NCBI GenBank assembly: GCA_964631565.1
Contig: CAZVYJ010000003.1
Span: 41,072 to 105,071, forward strand
Origin: CAZVYJ01 sp964631565
Lineage (GTDB): Bacteria > Planctomycetota > Phycisphaerae > SM23-33
Reading direction: 5' to 3'
DNA length: 64,000 nucleotides
Part shown: piece by piece, positions 61,382 through 64,000 of the stretch
How positions within the stretch are numbered: position 1 is the first letter of the stretch
Layout: each line of letters opens with the position of its first letter
Position numbers and translations under genes: made by a program
Notes under the pieces: model-generated
Seen by the model: only the letters and a program-made list of their open reading frames with translations
Told to the model about the DNA's origin: nothing
The model's database searches: none

Positions 61382-63082
61382 GTGGACCCTGTTTACGATG
61401 CAGCCGGCGAGATGACGGCCGGGCCGCGGGCTGGGACGATAGCCGACGGCGCGACGCGGCTGTTCTATGTTTATGACGCATGGAACCGACTTGTCGAAGT
61501 CTGGGAAGACACCAACGACGACGGCGACAAGGATGCTGAGGGTACCGATACGCAGCTGATCGCGTGCGAGTACGACGGTCTTAATCGCCGCATCGTCAAA
61601 ACCGACAAGACAGGCGAAAATGACGTTGTCTACGATTACTATTACGACATACTCTGGCGGGTGCTTGAAATTCACAAAGACGGCGGTACGGACTATCCGG
61701 AGAAGCAGTACATCTGGGGCGTAAACTATATCGACGCTCCTGTCTGCCGCTTCCGCGATGATGATACGGACGGCAGCAACATCGAGACCGTTTATTACAT
61801 GTACGACGCCAACTTTAACGTCGTCGGCCTGTACTCAGACGGCGGGTCGCTGCTTGAGCGGTATATGTACGATCCGTACGGCACGCCGTACAACGTCGCC
61901 AGCGGCTCTCTGACCGCCTATGACAACGAGATATTCTTCTGTGGATATAGATATGACAACGAGACGGGGCTGTATCACGTCCGCCGGCGGTACTACCAGC
62001 CTGCCCTTGGGAGCTGGCTTACTCATGATCCGCTCGGGTATATAGATGGAGCCAACCTGTATCAATATGTCCGCAGCAGACCGGCGAACTTGAGTGATCC
62101 CTTGGGCTTGGATCCGCCGCTCTCAACGATAGAGTCGGATCAGGACGATTACTTCCCCAAACATTATGGAGGACCAACCCCAGCAAAAATCAGAGAGAGG
62201 GCAAAAGAAAAGGAAGAAGTTAATCAAGATCAAGAAAATGAAAGAGAACCAGCCGACTATATTATCGATGGTTATGTTCATTCTTATGTGGAGAAAGAAA
62301 TAGAATGGATACCAGGTCACCCCAAGTTTGTGTCTCCAAGCAATGAATACAAGACGACTCCTCTCGGCGGTGAAACGACGTCAGGCTTGAATATTGGCAA
62401 GTGCCCAAAATGTGCATTAATTTTCGTACATGGTTGGGATACCAAAGATAAAGACGCAGGGAATTGGGCTGGTGAGAGGATCACCAAAGGATATAAGGAC
62501 GCATGCAGAAGAAAATGCATACCGCCATGTACAGTTTTTAACTTCATTTGGGATGCCCGCAAGGCCGGGGCATTCGGGAGTGGGTGGAGCGATGCTAAAG
62601 AAAGAGCCAATGAAGTTGCCAATACCCGCTTTGCTGCTTTTATAAGGGATTTTCGCGATAAGTGTCCGGAGACCCGAATCCATATCATGGCCCACAGCCT
62701 GGGCGCCAGAGTTGTGCTGAAGGCCCTTCAAACCAGCGACAACGGAGTGTCGGGCATTACCAGCGTTATTCTTGTAAATCCGGCCGTTGACGACGATGTC
62801 CTTGAAGAAGACGAGGAATTTGAGGATGCTCCCAAATGGACGGAGAAGATGACTGTGGTGAAGGACGAAGGGGATGATACACTCGAATTGTATCAAATAC
62901 CTGAAGGGCATGAATCTCTTGGCGAGGACGGCCCCGACGATCCAGATGATGTTAAGCATAAAGACAAAGTCAAAACTGATGACCGTAGCGATGACTTTAA
63001 GGAAGACCATGATATAATTTATAAAAATGGTAAAAAAGTTATCAGAGATTTCTGGGATGATTATGCTGAAAAGATACAGTAG
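61382..63082 (+). CDS. RHS-repeat fragment with lipase-like toxin tip
   Basis: A 566-residue reading frame. Residues about 1-240 are the end of an RHS core: Y-D-A-A-G-E-M, Y-D-A-W-N-R-L, Y-D-P-Y-G-T-P, G-Y-R-Y-D-N-E-T-G-L-Y-H-V-R-R-R-Y-Y and D-P-L-G-Y-I-D-G-A-N-L-Y-Q-Y. It closes at D-P-L-G-L-D-P. The tip (about 250-566) has an alpha/beta-hydrolase fold with F-V-H-G-W-D near 345 and A-H-S-L-G-A-R-V near 436 (active Ser), as in lipase-type polymorphic toxins. The N-terminal part is missing: in-frame RHS-like sequence continues upstream to a stop inside the REP-like repeat, so the gene is truncated. The GTG at 61382 is nominal, with no clear ribosome-binding site. Confidence 0.8.
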   Translation: MDPVYDAAGEMTAGPRAGTIADGATRLFYVYDAWNRLVEVWEDTNDDGDKDAEGTDTQLIACEYDGLNRRIVKTDKTGENDVVYDYYYDILWRVLEIHKDGGTDYPEKQYIWGVNYIDAPVCRFRDDDTDGSNIETVYYMYDANFNVVGLYSDGGSLLERYMYDPYGTPYNVASGSLTAYDNEIFFCGYRYDNETGLYHVRRRYYQPALGSWLTHDPLGYIDGANLYQYVRSRPANLSDPLGLDPPLSTIESDQDDYFPKHYGGPTPAKIRERAKEKEEVNQDQENEREPADYIIDGYVHSYVEKEIEWIPGHPKFVSPSNEYKTTPLGGETTSGLNIGKCPKCALIFVHGWDTKDKDAGNWAGERITKGYKDACRRKCIPPCTVFNFIWDARKAGAFGSGWSDAKERANEVANTRFAAFIRDFRDKCPETRIHIMAHSLGARVVLKALQTSDNGVSGITSVILVNPAVDDDVLEEDEEFEDAPKWTEKMTVVKDEGDDTLELYQIPEGHESLGEDGPDDPDDVKHKDKVKTDDRSDDFKEDHDIIYKNGKKVIRDFWDDYAEKIQ

Positions 63083-63093
63083 GATATCTCGAT

Positions 63094-63636
63094 ATGAAAA
63101 GAAAAACAGTCTGGAAAATACTGATAGGCATCATGTTCCTGGAGACCCTGATGCCGGTGTGCTGTCTGTACACGTACTATGAAAAACCTTTTACGCCGGA
63201 TGAGGTCGAAGCCATACTGGCTGAGCATCCCAAAACAGCTGAGGAGTTCTACGCTAAGGTCAAGAAAGCGGACGTTTTTGGAGAGTATGGAATAGGTAAC
63301 GTGAACGAGTATACGAAAAAGAAGATAATATCCGCAAATAATCTCCTTGATGATGTCACGCAGCCGTATGCTTCGGAGGTAATCGAGTGGTATCCGCAGG
63401 GTGATGTATCAGATCCTGCACCGTCCATAGAGCAGATCAAGTATGTATGCGGGATAACGCCCGAGGAAGTCGACGATTACTGGATTGGTATGGCGATTCC
63501 ACATACCTATCTTATCCTGCTGTCTGAAGACAAAAAAATATTGGGCTGGACAACGGATTATAGACTCTTTTTAGCTGAAAAACGTCACCTTACAGCAAAG
63601 CAGGCAAAGGAAAAGGATGGTTCAAATGGAGAATGA
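63094..63636 (+). CDS. Small membrane-anchored protein, candidate immunity protein
   Basis: A 180-residue protein with an N-terminal hydrophobic segment (I-L-I-G-I-M-F-L-E-T-L) followed by P-V-C-C-L-Y, possibly a lipobox-like anchor, then a soluble domain. No family is recognised. It follows the RHS toxin tip by 11 bases and overlaps the next gene by 20 bases. Position is the only argument for an immunity role. Confidence 0.6.
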   Translation: MKRKTVWKILIGIMFLETLMPVCCLYTYYEKPFTPDEVEAILAEHPKTAEEFYAKVKKADVFGEYGIGNVNEYTKKKIISANNLLDDVTQPYASEVIEWYPQGDVSDPAPSIEQIKYVCGITPEEVDDYWIGMAIPHTYLILLSEDKKILGWTTDYRLFLAEKRHLTAKQAKEKDGSNGE

Positions 63637-63916
63637 GCAGGATATAACCGGCCGGGAATACACTGGTTGCGATAATGATGCAACTTCGCCCGCCGCCGAT
63701 AATTTGAATAAGGTGCAAGAAGAAAAAGGCATCAGCATACTTGGTGCTATAGCTTTGCTTATAGGCTACGGTGCGCTTGTTTTCAGTTGGTTACCTTTTT
63801 TCTGCAATCTCAGCATTATGGTTCTTTTCATTGGCATACCGCTTGCCACAGCAGGACTGGTCGTGTCGCTTGTCTGGCGGAAATCGGGGATCAAATTTTC
63901 CATGTTTGGGGAGTAA
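63617..63916 (+). CDS. Small two-helix membrane protein
   Basis: A 99-residue protein with a polar N-terminus (about 1-38) and two helices (about 40-62 and 66-86), ending S-M-F-G-E. It overlaps the previous gene, so it is likely co-translated. An ATG at 63626 is an alternative start. Its last codon and stop (GAG TAA) lie inside the first copy of the REP-like repeat, so the repeat has set the 3' end of this gene. No family is recognised; accessory or immunity to the toxin is a guess. Confidence 0.55.
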   Translation: MVQMENEQDITGREYTGCDNDATSPAADNLNKVQEEKGISILGAIALLIGYGALVFSWLPFFCNLSIMVLFIGIPLATAGLVVSLVWRKSGIKFSMFGE

Positions 63917-63939
63917 AGGGGACAGGCTACTTTTTAATT
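63908..63939 (+). repeat. REP-like repeat, copy 2
   Basis: A 32-base unit beginning GGGGAGTAAAGGGGACAGGC and ending in a T run with AATT. It is repeated immediately downstream and matches, inverted, the element at 61299-61319 over 21 bases. It overlaps the 3' end of the preceding gene. Confidence 0.9.
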
Positions 63940-63971
63940 GGGGAGTAAAGGGGACAGGCTACTTTTTAATT
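63940..63971 (+). repeat. REP-like repeat, copy 3 (tandem)
   Basis: An exact tandem copy of the 32-base unit at 63908-63939. With copy 1 it brackets the RHS-toxin segment in inverted orientation. Downstream sequence to the window end has no recognised gene. Confidence 0.9.
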
Positions 63972-64000
63972 GACAATGGCGTGGCGGAAGTTATGTTTAT

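Noticed and set aside
1..64000. CRISPR array or cas genes
   Set aside because: No regularly spaced repeats of 20-40 bases with unique spacers and no cas-like protein were seen.

Overview
The window reads as chromosome of a planctomycete-like bacterium, most plausibly a Phycisphaerae or Sedimentisphaerales-type anaerobe from a metagenome or isolate. This is inferred from gene content, not from a marker gene. The pointers are a PEP-CTERM secreted protein, several uroporphyrinogen-decarboxylase-fold (UroD) paralogs beside Gfo/Idh/MocA oxidoreductases, a tig-clpP-clpP operon, a DUF4159 protein with ExbB/ExbD genes, very large secreted TPR proteins, and a hybrid-cluster protein that suggests an anoxic or nitrosative-stress lifestyle. 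Coding density is high, most genes have clear Shine-Dalgarno sites, and intrinsic terminators are common.

Layout. 1-12.4 kb holds carbohydrate-related genes: a secreted six-hairpin glycosidase-like protein, an oxidoreductase, a flavoprotein, a lipoprotein hydrolase, an AraC regulator, a PEP-CTERM protein and three UroD-fold proteins. 12.5-18.5 kb is a DeoR regulator divergent from a tight five-gene sugar operon (PfkB kinase, Gfo/Idh/MocA dehydrogenase, TIM-barrel isomerase/epimerase, UxaC-like isomerase, class II aldolase). Its enzyme classes resemble the inositol (iol) pathway, with a uronate-isomerase-type enzyme in place of IolB and no IolD. A tRNA-Gly(GCC) with its own promoter and terminator follows. 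18.8-27 kb holds a Ca2+/Na+ antiporter, an orphan DNA methyltransferase, trigger factor with two ClpPs, and lipoproteins. 27-35.4 kb holds a large secreted protein of unknown function, ArgD, a class V aminotransferase, a Crp/Fnr regulator, and a ferredoxin-hcp pair. An FNR/DNR-type palindrome and a well-placed -10 box precede that pair. 35.4-39.9 kb holds two glycosyltransferases and an azoreductase.

39.9-55.3 kb is the most striking region: one minus-strand operon of eight genes. A 2544-residue secreted TPR/beta-repeat protein is followed by two more TPR proteins, ExbB, two ExbD proteins, a single-pass TonB/TolA-position protein without a recognisable C-terminal domain, and a five-helix membrane protein ending in DUF4159. 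The same beta-repeat module occurs in two of the big proteins. I read this as a proton-motive-force-driven envelope machine of unknown purpose. A secreted HExxH peptidase-like propeller protein and a SUMF1-type protein lie just upstream on the same strand.

61.1-64 kb is a mobile-looking scar. It contains the C-terminal remnant of a REP-associated tyrosine (Y1) transposase, its REP-like repeat, an RHS-repeat fragment carrying an A+T-rich lipase-like toxin tip, two small candidate immunity or accessory genes, and two tandem inverted copies of the same repeat at the far end.
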